From the NCBI GenBank assembly GCA_021781075.1, contig JAJXXN010000165.1, positions 1-5,472 on the forward strand: 5,472 bases of DNA, written 5' to 3'. Below, piece by piece: positions 1-5,472 of this stretch. This stretch comes from Acidobacteriota bacterium (lineage in GTDB: Bacteria > Acidobacteriota > Terriglobia > Terriglobales > Acidobacteriaceae). Positions within the stretch are counted from its first letter, which is position 1, and each line of letters starts with the position of its first letter. Made by a program: the position numbers and the translations under genes. The notes beneath the pieces are model-generated. The model made no database searches. It was not told where the DNA came from and saw only the letters and a program-made list of their open reading frames with translations.

Positions 1-459
1 ACCCTCCAGAACCCGGGCAGCGGAAGAATGGGACCGGTTGACTTTGTACGGCTGATGGAAGAGGCCCTGATCCGGTTGACGATTCAGCACGGGATTTATG
101 CGGGGCGACTGGCGGGGCTGACCGGGGTATGGTGCGGGCTGAATGAAACCGAAAACCACGCTGTGCCAGGGCGCAAGATTGCGGCCATCGGCATCCATGT
201 CTCGCGTGGGATTGTGACGCATGGATTTGCGTACAATCTGGCGACGCAGCTGGAGGATTTTCGGCTGATCAACCCCTGCGGGATCACGGACCGTCCGGTG
301 ACCAGCCTGGAGGTTGAATGGCAGCGCGCCGGGAAGTACGAGCCGCTTCCCGGGCTTGAAGGATTTGCCTGGGACGCGGCACGGTGGTTTGGCGAGGTGC
401 TGGGTGAGCAAATGGAGCCTGCTGGCAGCATGGATGAGATTCACGTGGTGCCGCGATGA
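1..459 (+). CDS. lipB: Octanoyl-[acyl-carrier-protein]:protein N-octanoyltransferase LipB, 5'-truncated by window edge
   Basis: LipB moves the octanoyl group from acyl carrier protein onto a lysine of lipoyl domains (pyruvate and 2-oxoglutarate dehydrogenases, glycine cleavage H protein), the first step of cytoplasmic lipoate synthesis before LipA adds sulfur. The visible 152 residues match the C-terminal two thirds of the family. GRKIAAIG carries the conserved lysine (about residue 59 of the fragment), followed by SRGIVTHGFAYN and by LINPCG with the catalytic cysteine (about residue 93). The frame is open to base 1, and the residues before the first ATG (28-30) fit the family alignment, so that ATG is probably internal. 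The missing N-terminus, roughly 70 residues judged by usual length, should hold the RGG...HGPGQ substrate-binding motif. The TGA stop at 457-459 overlaps the ATG of the next gene. Nothing in the visible part looks degenerate. Confidence 0.93.
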   Translation, partial: TLQNPGSGRMGPVDFVRLMEEALIRLTIQHGIYAGRLAGLTGVWCGLNETENHAVPGRKIAAIGIHVSRGIVTHGFAYNLATQLEDFRLINPCGITDRPVTSLEVEWQRAGKYEPLPGLEGFAWDAARWFGEVLGEQMEPAGSMDEIHVVPR

Positions 460-1211
460 ACGCGCTGCGGGAGAACCTTGAACGGGTTGAAGCGACGATT
501 GCCGTGGCGTGCCGACGCGCGGGGCGCAACCGCGGAGAGATTGAGTTGATGGCCGTGAGCAAGACCTACCCGGCCGAAGTGCTTGCCGAAGCCACCCGGC
601 TGGGATTGACGCTCCTTGGCGAGAACCGCGTGCAGGAGTGGCAACAAAAGTGCGAAGAGTTTGTTGCGCAGACCACGGGGCTCGCGGCACGACCGCAAGT
701 TCATTTGATAGGCCATTTGCAATCGAACAAATCCGCGCGCGCGGTGGAGTTGTTTGACGGTGTTGATTCGGTTGATACGCTCAAGCTGGCTGAACGGCTG
801 AATGATGCGGCGTCGAAGCTGGGCAAACGGCTGCCTGTTTTGCTTGAGGTGAAGCTGAGTAGTGAAGGGACGAAAGCCGGGCTTGATGCCGAAGCGCGCG
901 AGACGGCGGAGTTGCTGGAGCGGCTGCCAGAGTTACAAAACCTGCAACCGCAGGGGTTGATGACGATTGCGCCCTTTGATGTTCCCGAGCCGGAGACGCG
1001 GGCCTGCTTCCGCGCGCTGCGCCGGTTGCGGGATGCGTGGTCGGCAAAGCACACGCGGCTTGCGTGGGATGTTTTGTCGATGGGCATGAGCGGGGATTTT
1101 GCGCTGGCGATAGAAGAAGGCGCGACGAGGATCAGGATTGGGACGGCGCTCTTTGGCAAGCGTCCACCGCTGACGGAACAGATAAGGCAATTTCCCGGGG
1201 ACGAATCGTGA
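456..1211 (+). CDS. yggS: YggS/PLPBP (PROSC) family pyridoxal phosphate-binding homeostasis protein
   Basis: This cytoplasmic protein binds pyridoxal 5'-phosphate on a single TIM-barrel domain related to alanine racemase. Known family members have no firmly established catalytic activity and affect vitamin B6 and amino/keto acid homeostasis. The 251-residue length is close to the usual 225-250. Visible motifs are AVSKTYP with the Schiff-base lysine at about K36, GENRVQEW at 55-62, HLIGHLQSNK at 83-92, LSMGMSGDF at 207-215 (strongly diagnostic) and the phosphate-binding TRIRIGTALFG at 224-234. The ATG at 456 overlaps the lipB stop as ATGA. There is no strong Shine-Dalgarno sequence just before it, which fits translational coupling to lipB. 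Its TGA overlaps the GTG start of the DUF167 gene, and yggS next to yggU is a recurrent bacterial arrangement. No truncation or missing key residue is seen. Confidence 0.95.
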   Translation: MNALRENLERVEATIAVACRRAGRNRGEIELMAVSKTYPAEVLAEATRLGLTLLGENRVQEWQQKCEEFVAQTTGLAARPQVHLIGHLQSNKSARAVELFDGVDSVDTLKLAERLNDAASKLGKRLPVLLEVKLSSEGTKAGLDAEARETAELLERLPELQNLQPQGLMTIAPFDVPEPETRACFRALRRLRDAWSAKHTRLAWDVLSMGMSGDFALAIEEGATRIRIGTALFGKRPPLTEQIRQFPGDES

Positions 1212-1504
1212 TCCGCGAACACAAAGACGGGGCAACCATCGCGGTCCGCGCGCAACCGGGGGCGAAGCGGACGAAGATTGTGGGCGTTTATGGCGAGGGC
1301 GCAAACGCCGCGCTGAAGATTGCGGTGCAGGCGCCGCCCGTTGAGGGCCGTGCGAATGAGGCACTGATTGAATTTCTGGCAGGGACGCTTGGCGTGGCGA
1401 GGAACAAAATCACTTTGCTCAGCGGCGAACTCTCACGGGGCAAGGTTTTTCTGGTGCAGGGCGTGGGTGTGGAATCCACCAGGAAAATATTGATGGTTGA
1501 TTAA
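1208..1504 (+). CDS. yggU: DUF167 (YggU) family small protein
   Basis: A 98-residue protein of the DUF167/YggU family, whose biochemical role is not established. Family signatures are present: a basic strand ending in AQPGAKRTKIVG (16-26), LKIAVQAPPVEGRAN (36-50) with the conserved A/PPVEG+AN core, then EALIEFLAGTLGV and LLSGELSRGKVFLV, matching the usual 'SGxxSRxK' segment. The open frame continues upstream inside yggS to an ATG at 1037, but those codons encode nothing family-like. I chose GTG 1208 because it forms a GTGA overlap with the yggS stop, has a GGGGA purine stretch six bases upstream, and gives the normal family length. It is probably co-translated with yggS. Its TAA (1502-1504) interlocks with the stop of the convergent peroxiredoxin-like gene. 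Confidence 0.9.
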   Translation: MIREHKDGATIAVRAQPGAKRTKIVGVYGEGANAALKIAVQAPPVEGRANEALIEFLAGTLGVARNKITLLSGELSRGKVFLVQGVGVESTRKILMVD

Positions 1505-2157
1505 TGGGTAAGCGCGGCGAAGAGCGCCTTCATCACATCCTCGGGTTCGGGGCGGACGCGGAAGTCGGCGTGCGCCTCGGCGTAGAGGATTTTTTTATCG
1601 CGGCCGATGACATAGGTTGCCGGCAGCGGCAGCCGCCAGCTCGGCTCGCCGTTGATGAAGGGAATGTTGACCAGCATGGATAGATAATAGTCGCGTTGAT
1701 ACTCGGGCACCGCGTACATGAGGCTGAATTTTTCGGCGAGTTCGCAGCCGTGGTCACGCAGGAGCGGGAAAGGAATACCATGCTGGATGCAGAGGAAGTC
1801 GCTTTGGCGCTCGGTCTGTGGGCTGATGGCGACCATCAATGCGCCGCGCTCACGGATGCGACCATAGAGGTCGCGCCAGGCTTCGAGCTCGGTGGTGCAA
1901 TAGGGGCACCAGCGGCCGCGGAAGAATTTGACAACCAGCGGGCCAAGGGCAAGCATGTCGGCGCTTTTTACCATGCGGCCGGTGGAATCGCGTAGTTCAA
2001 AATCGGGTGCGGTGGCATCGACGGGCAGGATTCGCTCCTCGATGCCCGAGGCGAATATCTCCATGACTGCGCGCTCACCGACCTCCAGCCGCTCGGCGGG
2101 CACAAGCTCGCGGGTGCTGGCGGTGATCTGGTCGAGTTGGTCCTGAATACTGGCCAT
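1501..2157 (-). CDS. Peroxiredoxin-like (AhpC/TSA family) thioredoxin-fold protein with CPYC motif
   Basis: The 218-residue protein has a helical N-terminal extension (about 1-45), then a thioredoxin-fold AhpC/TSA domain: ATAPDFELRDSTG (48-60), LVVKFFRGRWCPYC (74-87), LMVAISPQT (107-115), and the late PATYVIGRDKKILYAEA (179-195) carrying the cis-proline. It resembles the peroxiredoxin-like group with an RGxWCPYC active site and not classical AhpC, BCP or Tpx, in which a Thr precedes the peroxidatic Cys. Reduction of peroxides or disulfides using C84/C87 is a family-based inference; C123 and C138 are further thiols. No signal peptide is seen, so it should be cytoplasmic. The ATG at 2157 has AGGA (plus-strand 2166-2169) eight bases upstream. 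It lies 47 bases after the VWFA-related gene on the same strand and may share its transcript. The substrate and electron donor cannot be told from sequence. Confidence 0.88.
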   Translation of the reverse strand: MASIQDQLDQITASTRELVPAERLEVGERAVMEIFASGIEERILPVDATAPDFELRDSTGRMVKSADMLALGPLVVKFFRGRWCPYCTTELEAWRDLYGRIRERGALMVAISPQTERQSDFLCIQHGIPFPLLRDHGCELAEKFSLMYAVPEYQRDYYLSMLVNIPFINGEPSWRLPLPATYVIGRDKKILYAEAHADFRVRPEPEDVMKALFAALTH

Positions 2158-2204
2158 TTATCCCATCCTACCCCATACGGGAATGAGACGCGCCGTTCTG
2201 TGAA

Positions 2205-3953
2205 TCACTTCGCTTTGACCGTCAGCGGCACCTCCAGGGTGCCCAATTTGCCGCTCAGTTTGTCGGCGGCAACAATGCGCAGCGTGACTGTGCCAGCAGG
2301 AAGATCGAAGGGAACGCTAGTGTGGATGCCATTATCCACTATCACTTTGAACTTTGCGTCATCGTAGTCGAGTTTGGCGCTGTGGTCGAAAAAGTTAACG
2401 CGGTTACCGGCGGCGTCGTAGGCCACGATGAGCAATTCAAGCTCAGCGTGATGCACGCCGGGCTGAGGTTCGGAGAAGGTGAGCTTGCCGCTGTCAACTT
2501 TCAGGTCAATCACATAGCGCGTGAGCGGCGCCTTGCTATTGGCGATGCCGTCACCGGCCGGACCAGGCGGGAACTTTGCGCCCTTAAACAATGGATCGTC
2601 GGCCGGCAGCACACGTGCAAGCAGGTGGAGGTCGGTGAGTTGCGGCGCTCCGGGGATGGCAGCTACATTCATCCGATCGATAGCGGCTACATTTGTCCGA
2701 TCAACATTTGTTGTAATGCCGGATTTCGCATAATATGCACGCCAGTAAGCGAGTTTGCCATAGCTTCCATCAAGTACAACTTTTAATTTGTGATAAACGC
2801 CCTTCTTGCCCGTATCGCTGGGTGTAAATCCCAATGTGTAATAACTGTCTCCATGCTCAATTGCATCATCCAATGGCTTCGCAAGATCACGAGGCATTCG
2901 TGCAGCAATGCCTCCGGTTTGCTCCGCCAGGTCATCGATCGAGGTACCGGACTGAATCCAAGTCTCCGGTGGTATCAACGAGGCCTGCACGGTCATGTTC
3001 TTATTACTTAAGTCTAACGATCTGTCCAAATTGCCGTTGGCCGAGAATGATGCTTCGGTCATCTGCCAGTAAATATCCACAGGATAAAAACTGATACGCG
3101 CTTTACACATGAGCGAGTCCAGATCGCGAGTGTCCGATTGACTCGGTGCGGCTGGATTGGAATCGATGTTGGCGTCCACCCTGACTGGGAATGACCCTGA
3201 CAACCAGATCAGGTTCTTCCTTCCCGGCAACAAGGCAAGAAATTTTGTCAACCGCTTCATTGCATCAAAGGTCATGTTGAAGCGATTGCCGACCCCATAG
3301 TTGTACTGATTCGACCAGAAATCAGTCAGCGCATTGGTCACTACAGGGTTTATGGTTCGCGTGTCATTGGCCCCCAATTTGTCAGCGTTTGAATCGCCGT
3401 GCTTCCCCCGCATATCAACATTCTTCAACGCTGTGATGGCCTCTTTTAAAGCTGAGGGGTTGTTTGTCAATCCCTGGATCTGCTCCAGCTTCGATGTAAG
3501 CGCAAACACAGCGATCGTCCTGCCCGGCGGCAGATTGTCAAGGAACTCGACCAACCTGTGCCGCAACAATTGCTGATTATGCACTGGCGTGTTGAGTATG
3601 TCGAGCAAGACGACATTGATGGTGTCTGAAGGCGCGTACTGCGGCAAGTTGCTATAGAAGTTTGGCGGAAGCTGCGGCAACGCAACGGGCGTTGAGGAGG
3701 CGGCTGGCGGCTTATGCTCCTCAAAAGAAGTCAGCGTCAGCTCGCGCCCATCATCGAATACGTGGAAGCGCGAGCGATCGAGACCGTGGATATGCTCGCC
3801 ATTGTCGGTGACGACAACATCGAGGAGTAACTGCTGGGCGTTGGCGTCAAGCGCTGTAGTTGCGGCCGGTTGTGTGGATTGTCCCACAACCCCAAATGGC
3901 GCAAGTGCGCATAAAAGTAGTATTGCAAAAATCGTACGGGTCATAATTCTCAA
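2205..3953 (-). CDS. Secreted VWFA-related (Acidobacterial-type) domain protein
   Basis: A 582-residue exported protein of the VWFA-related Acidobacterial domain family, whose function is unknown. Residues 1-25 form a signal peptide: basic start, hydrophobic FAILLLCALAPFGVV, likely cleavage near G24/Q25. Residues 40-80 hold the family's N-terminal module (LLLDVVVTDNG...GLDRSRFHVFDDGRELTLTSFEEH). A von Willebrand A-like domain spans about 110-380, with DTINVVLLDILNT (110-122), LPPGRTIAVFAL (141-152), LPGRKNLIWLSGSFPV (242-257), ISFYPVDIYW (287-296) and DSYYTLGFTPSD (369-380). The C-terminal 430-580 is beta-rich and may be a second Ig-like domain. The usual DxSxS metal motif reads D-x-L-N-T, so metal binding is doubtful. 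Two starts are possible: TTG 3953, with GGAG five bases upstream, or ATG 3944, with GGAG 14 bases away; both keep the signal peptide. Many paralogues per genome are typical of Acidobacteria. Its codons are less GC-rich than those of its neighbours. Confidence 0.88.
   Translation of the reverse strand: MRIMTRTIFAILLLCALAPFGVVGQSTQPAATTALDANAQQLLLDVVVTDNGEHIHGLDRSRFHVFDDGRELTLTSFEEHKPPAASSTPVALPQLPPNFYSNLPQYAPSDTINVVLLDILNTPVHNQQLLRHRLVEFLDNLPPGRTIAVFALTSKLEQIQGLTNNPSALKEAITALKNVDMRGKHGDSNADKLGANDTRTINPVVTNALTDFWSNQYNYGVGNRFNMTFDAMKRLTKFLALLPGRKNLIWLSGSFPVRVDANIDSNPAAPSQSDTRDLDSLMCKARISFYPVDIYWQMTEASFSANGNLDRSLDLSNKNMTVQASLIPPETWIQSGTSIDDLAEQTGGIAARMPRDLAKPLDDAIEHGDSYYTLGFTPSDTGKKGVYHKLKVVLDGSYGKLAYWRAYYAKSGITTNVDRTNVAAIDRMNVAAIPGAPQLTDLHLLARVLPADDPLFKGAKFPPGPAGDGIANSKAPLTRYVIDLKVDSGKLTFSEPQPGVHHAELELLIVAYDAAGNRVNFFDHSAKLDYDDAKFKVIVDNGIHTSVPFDLPAGTVTLRIVAADKLSGKLGTLEVPLTVKAK
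2655..2702 (-). repeat. 24-bp tandem duplication inside the VWFA-related gene
   Basis: Two adjacent 24-bp units (2702-2679 and 2678-2655, read on the minus strand) encode DRTNVAAI then DRMNVAAI, residues 418-433. They differ at only a few bases. They sit in the linker between the VWA-like domain and the C-terminal beta-rich part, just after a partial TTNV. The frame is kept, so the duplication lengthens a linker and does not break the gene. Confidence 0.8.
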
Positions 3954-3958
3954 TTATT

Positions 3959-3962
3959 CTCC
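3959..3962 (-). promoter_or_regulatory. Shine-Dalgarno GGAG of the VWFA-related gene
   Basis: On the minus strand the sequence GGAG lies five bases before TTG (3953-3951) and 14 bases before ATG (3944-3942). The short spacing favours TTG initiation, or at least makes it a real contender. Only a weak GAG (3951-3949) lies at a usable distance from the ATG. The first G of this site is also the last base of the inverted-repeat arm at 3962-3970. Confidence 0.5.
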
Positions 3963-4012
3963 AAATACAAATCCGCTCAGGCCGTGCTGCAAACCTCGAA
4001 GCATTGTATTTG
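3962..4012. repeat. Perfect 9-bp inverted repeat with 33-base spacer between ffh and the VWFA-related gene
   Basis: CAAATACAA at 3962-3970 is the exact reverse complement of TTGTATTTG at 4004-4012. Both arms lie within the 69-base gap between the ffh stop and the VWFA-related start. Transcribed on the minus strand, the two arms could pair, closing a 33-base loop, with the 3' arm ending on the first base of the GGAG ribosome binding site. The arms are AT-rich, no U tract follows, and the loop contains no obvious strong inner stem, so it does not look like a Rho-independent terminator. It could be a protein-binding site, an mRNA structure, or chance. Confidence 0.5.
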
Positions 4013-4022
4013 AATGACCGTT

Positions 4023-5417
4023 CTATCGTCCAAACTTTTGTTTTGCGCCCATGCCCATTGCGCCCATGCCCCCGCGCATCATGTTTTTCATCATGCCGCC
4101 CTTGCCGAATTGCTTGAACATCTTGCTCATCTGCGCGTATTGGCGGAGGAGCTGGTTGACGTCCTGCACGGTGGTGCCGGAGCCGGCGGCGATGCGCTTC
4201 CTGCGTGAACCGGAGATGATGTCGTGGTTGCGGCGCTCGTGCGCGGTCATGGAGCCGATGATGGCCTCGGTGCGGGAGAATTGTTTTTCGTCGATATTGG
4301 CCGCGGCCTGCTGCATGCCTGCAAATGGCCCTACGCTTGGCAGCATCTTCAAAATTGATTCCATCGAGCCGAGCTTTTTGATCTGCTGCAACTGGTCGCG
4401 GAAATCCTCGAGGGTGAAGCCGTCGCCGAGCAGCGCCTTCTTGGCGAACTCCTCGCTCTTTTTGCGGTCGAGTTTTTCCTCGGCGCGCTCGATGAGGCTC
4501 ATCATGTCGCCCATGCCCAAAATCCTGCTCACAATGCGCTCGGGATGGAAGGGCTCGAAGGCGTCTGCTTTTTCGCCAATACCGATGAACTTGACTGGCT
4601 GGCCGGTGACCTGACGGATGGAGAGCGCCGCGCCGCCACGGGCATCGCCATCCATCTTGGTGAGGACGACGCCGGTGAGGTTGAGCTTCTGGTGGAACTC
4701 GCGCGCGCTGTTGACGGCGTCCTGGCCGGTCATGGCGTCGGCGACGAAAAGGATCTCGCTCGGGTTGAGAAGCTTTTTGAGCTTTTCCATCTCGGACATC
4801 AACTCGGCGTCGAGGTGCAGGCGGCCGGCGGTGTCAACGATGAGCGTGTCGCAGCCGAGGATGACGGCCTCGCGGCGCGCCTCTTTGGCAAGTCGCTCAA
4901 CGAGAGCGGCGCCGGGTTGCTCGCCTTTGAGGTCGCCCTCGTAGATTTTTGCGTCAATGGATTGGGCGACGACCTTGAGCTGCTCGCGGGCGGCGGGGCG
5001 ATAGACGTCGACGGAGACAAGGAGCGGGCGATGCCCACCCTTCTTCAGCCATGCGGCGAGCTTGCCGCTGGTGGTGGTTTTGCCGGAGCCCTGCAGGCCG
5101 GCCATGAGGATGACGGTGGGCGGCTGCGAGGAGAATTTGAAGCGGGCGGTGTCTTTGCCGAGGAGGGTGATGAGCTCGTCGCGGACGAGTTTGATGATCT
5201 GCTCGTCGGGCGAAAGTGCGGTGAGGACCTTGGCGCCGATGGCCTGCTCACGAATCTGGCTGATGAACTGAGTGACGACGTCGAGGTTGACGTCGGCCTC
5301 GAGGAGGGCGGAGCGGATGAGCCCGAGTGCCTCGGCGATGTTTTCTTCCGTGAGTGTGCCCTGGCCGCGTAGGACCTTGAAGGCGCGCTGGAGTTTGTCG
5401 GTGAGGTTTTCAAACAT
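4023..5417 (-). CDS. ffh: Signal recognition particle protein Ffh (SRP54 GTPase)
   Basis: Ffh binds 4.5S/SRP RNA and signal sequences of nascent proteins, and with FtsY delivers ribosomes to the SecYEG translocon. The 464-residue length is normal. The order is complete: helical N domain (1-95, starting MFENLTDKLQ); GTPase G domain (about 98-297) with P-loop GLQGSGKTT (107-115), DVYRPAA (137-143), DTAGR (195-199), TKMD (253-256) and GIGEK (279-283); and M domain (about 300-440) with the RNA-binding segment SGSRRKRIAAGSG (402-414) and a Met/Gly-rich C-terminal tail typical of the protein. The MFENL start is canonical. AAGGA (plus-strand 5431-5435) lies about 13 bases upstream, a long spacing for a Shine-Dalgarno. 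The next gene on its strand encodes an exported protein and not the often-linked rpsP. The stop is TAG at 4025-4023. Confidence 0.98.
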   Translation of the reverse strand: MFENLTDKLQRAFKVLRGQGTLTEENIAEALGLIRSALLEADVNLDVVTQFISQIREQAIGAKVLTALSPDEQIIKLVRDELITLLGKDTARFKFSSQPPTVILMAGLQGSGKTTTSGKLAAWLKKGGHRPLLVSVDVYRPAAREQLKVVAQSIDAKIYEGDLKGEQPGAALVERLAKEARREAVILGCDTLIVDTAGRLHLDAELMSEMEKLKKLLNPSEILFVADAMTGQDAVNSAREFHQKLNLTGVVLTKMDGDARGGAALSIRQVTGQPVKFIGIGEKADAFEPFHPERIVSRILGMGDMMSLIERAEEKLDRKKSEEFAKKALLGDGFTLEDFRDQLQQIKKLGSMESILKMLPSVGPFAGMQQAAANIDEKQFSRTEAIIGSMTAHERRNHDIISGSRRKRIAAGSGTTVQDVNQLLRQYAQMSKMFKQFGKGGMMKNMMRGGMGAMGMGAKQKFGR

Positions 5418-5445
5418 GATCTGTGCGGGTTCCTTGAATCTTTAG

Positions 5446-5451
5446 TTTATA
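5446..5451 (-). promoter_or_regulatory. Possible -10 element (TATAAA) upstream of ffh
   Basis: The minus-strand leader of ffh contains TATAAA 28 bases before the start codon, in an AT-rich patch within otherwise GC-rich DNA. A candidate -35 (TTCCAC, at the very window edge, 5472-5467) is 15 bases upstream, which is short and a poor match. The upstream gene is not visible, so a promoter here is only plausible. Confidence 0.25.
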
Positions 5452-5472
5452 GGAAGGCGGGGATGGGTGGAA

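Noticed and set aside
1037..1207. Upstream extension of the DUF167 gene to ATG 1037
   Set aside because: The extra residues match no family feature and lie entirely inside the yggS C-terminal motifs. The GTG at 1208 gives the normal family length and a coupled start.
701..1255. Minus-strand open frame (184 codons) opposite yggS
   Set aside because: It is Ser/Arg-rich shadow coding against a well-supported yggS, with no motif and no independent signal.
2158..2204. Small CCC-GTAT-GGG palindrome between the VWFA-related and peroxiredoxin-like genes
   Set aside because: A three-base-pair stem without a T tract is too short for a terminator or a convincing operator.
2322..2786. Plus-strand open frame (154 codons) opposite the VWFA-related gene
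   Set aside because: It is antisense to the beta-rich C-terminal part, with no ribosome binding site or family resemblance. The duplicated linker produces the repeat seen in this frame too.
3906..3953. Possible lipoprotein signal (LLLC) in the VWFA-related protein
   Set aside because: The cysteine lies inside the hydrophobic core and lacks a small residue at -1, so it does not fit a lipobox. An ordinary Sec signal peptide ending near residue 24 fits better.
3970..4000. Candidate promoter for the VWFA-related gene (TTGCAG, 17 bases, TGTATT on the minus strand)
   Set aside because: The spacing is right, but the -35 matches consensus at only three positions and the start point would fall at the ribosome binding site. 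It is too weak to call.
4545..5372. Long plus-strand open frame (275 codons) opposite ffh
   Set aside because: It is antisense to the unambiguous ffh G domain. Its product is an acidic, low-complexity Gly/Ala/Asp/Glu/Leu string, as expected from the complement of GC-rich codons, and has no recognisable family.

Overview
The window holds five complete protein genes and one partial one, in two convergent blocks. The most likely source is a member of the Acidobacteriota. The main reason is the large minus-strand gene at 2205-3953, whose product matches the 'VWFA-related Acidobacterial domain' family in sequence and layout. The GC-rich housekeeping genes and the lipB-type gene are compatible with this but do not prove it. 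The assignment rests on recalled family knowledge, not on a search.

Left block, plus strand (1-1504): the 3' part of lipB (octanoyltransferase), a yggS/PLPBP-type PLP-binding protein, and a small DUF167 (YggU) protein. Each junction is a 4-base stop/start overlap (ATGA at 456-459, GTGA at 1208-1211), so this is a tight, probably translationally coupled operon. lipB is cut by the window edge.

Right block, minus strand (5417 down to 1501): ffh (SRP54 GTPase), a 69-base gap, the secreted VWFA-related protein, a 47-base gap, and a peroxiredoxin-like protein with a CPYC motif. No clear Rho-independent terminator lies in either gap, so the three could be one transcript, although their functions do not form an obvious pathway. 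The two blocks meet tail to tail, with both stop codons inside the same TTAA (1501-1504), leaving no spacer for a terminator.

I see no RNA gene, mobile element, CRISPR array or defence system. The window is mostly ordinary core genome. The points worth a second look are a perfect 9-bp inverted repeat whose inner arm reaches the ribosome binding site of the VWFA-related gene, a TTG/ATG start ambiguity for that gene, a 24-bp tandem duplication and a lower-GC stretch inside it, an altered metal site in its VWA domain, the shared stop-codon overlap, and ffh lying apart from its common partner rpsP. Gaps between genes are all under 70 bases, so there is no long empty stretch.
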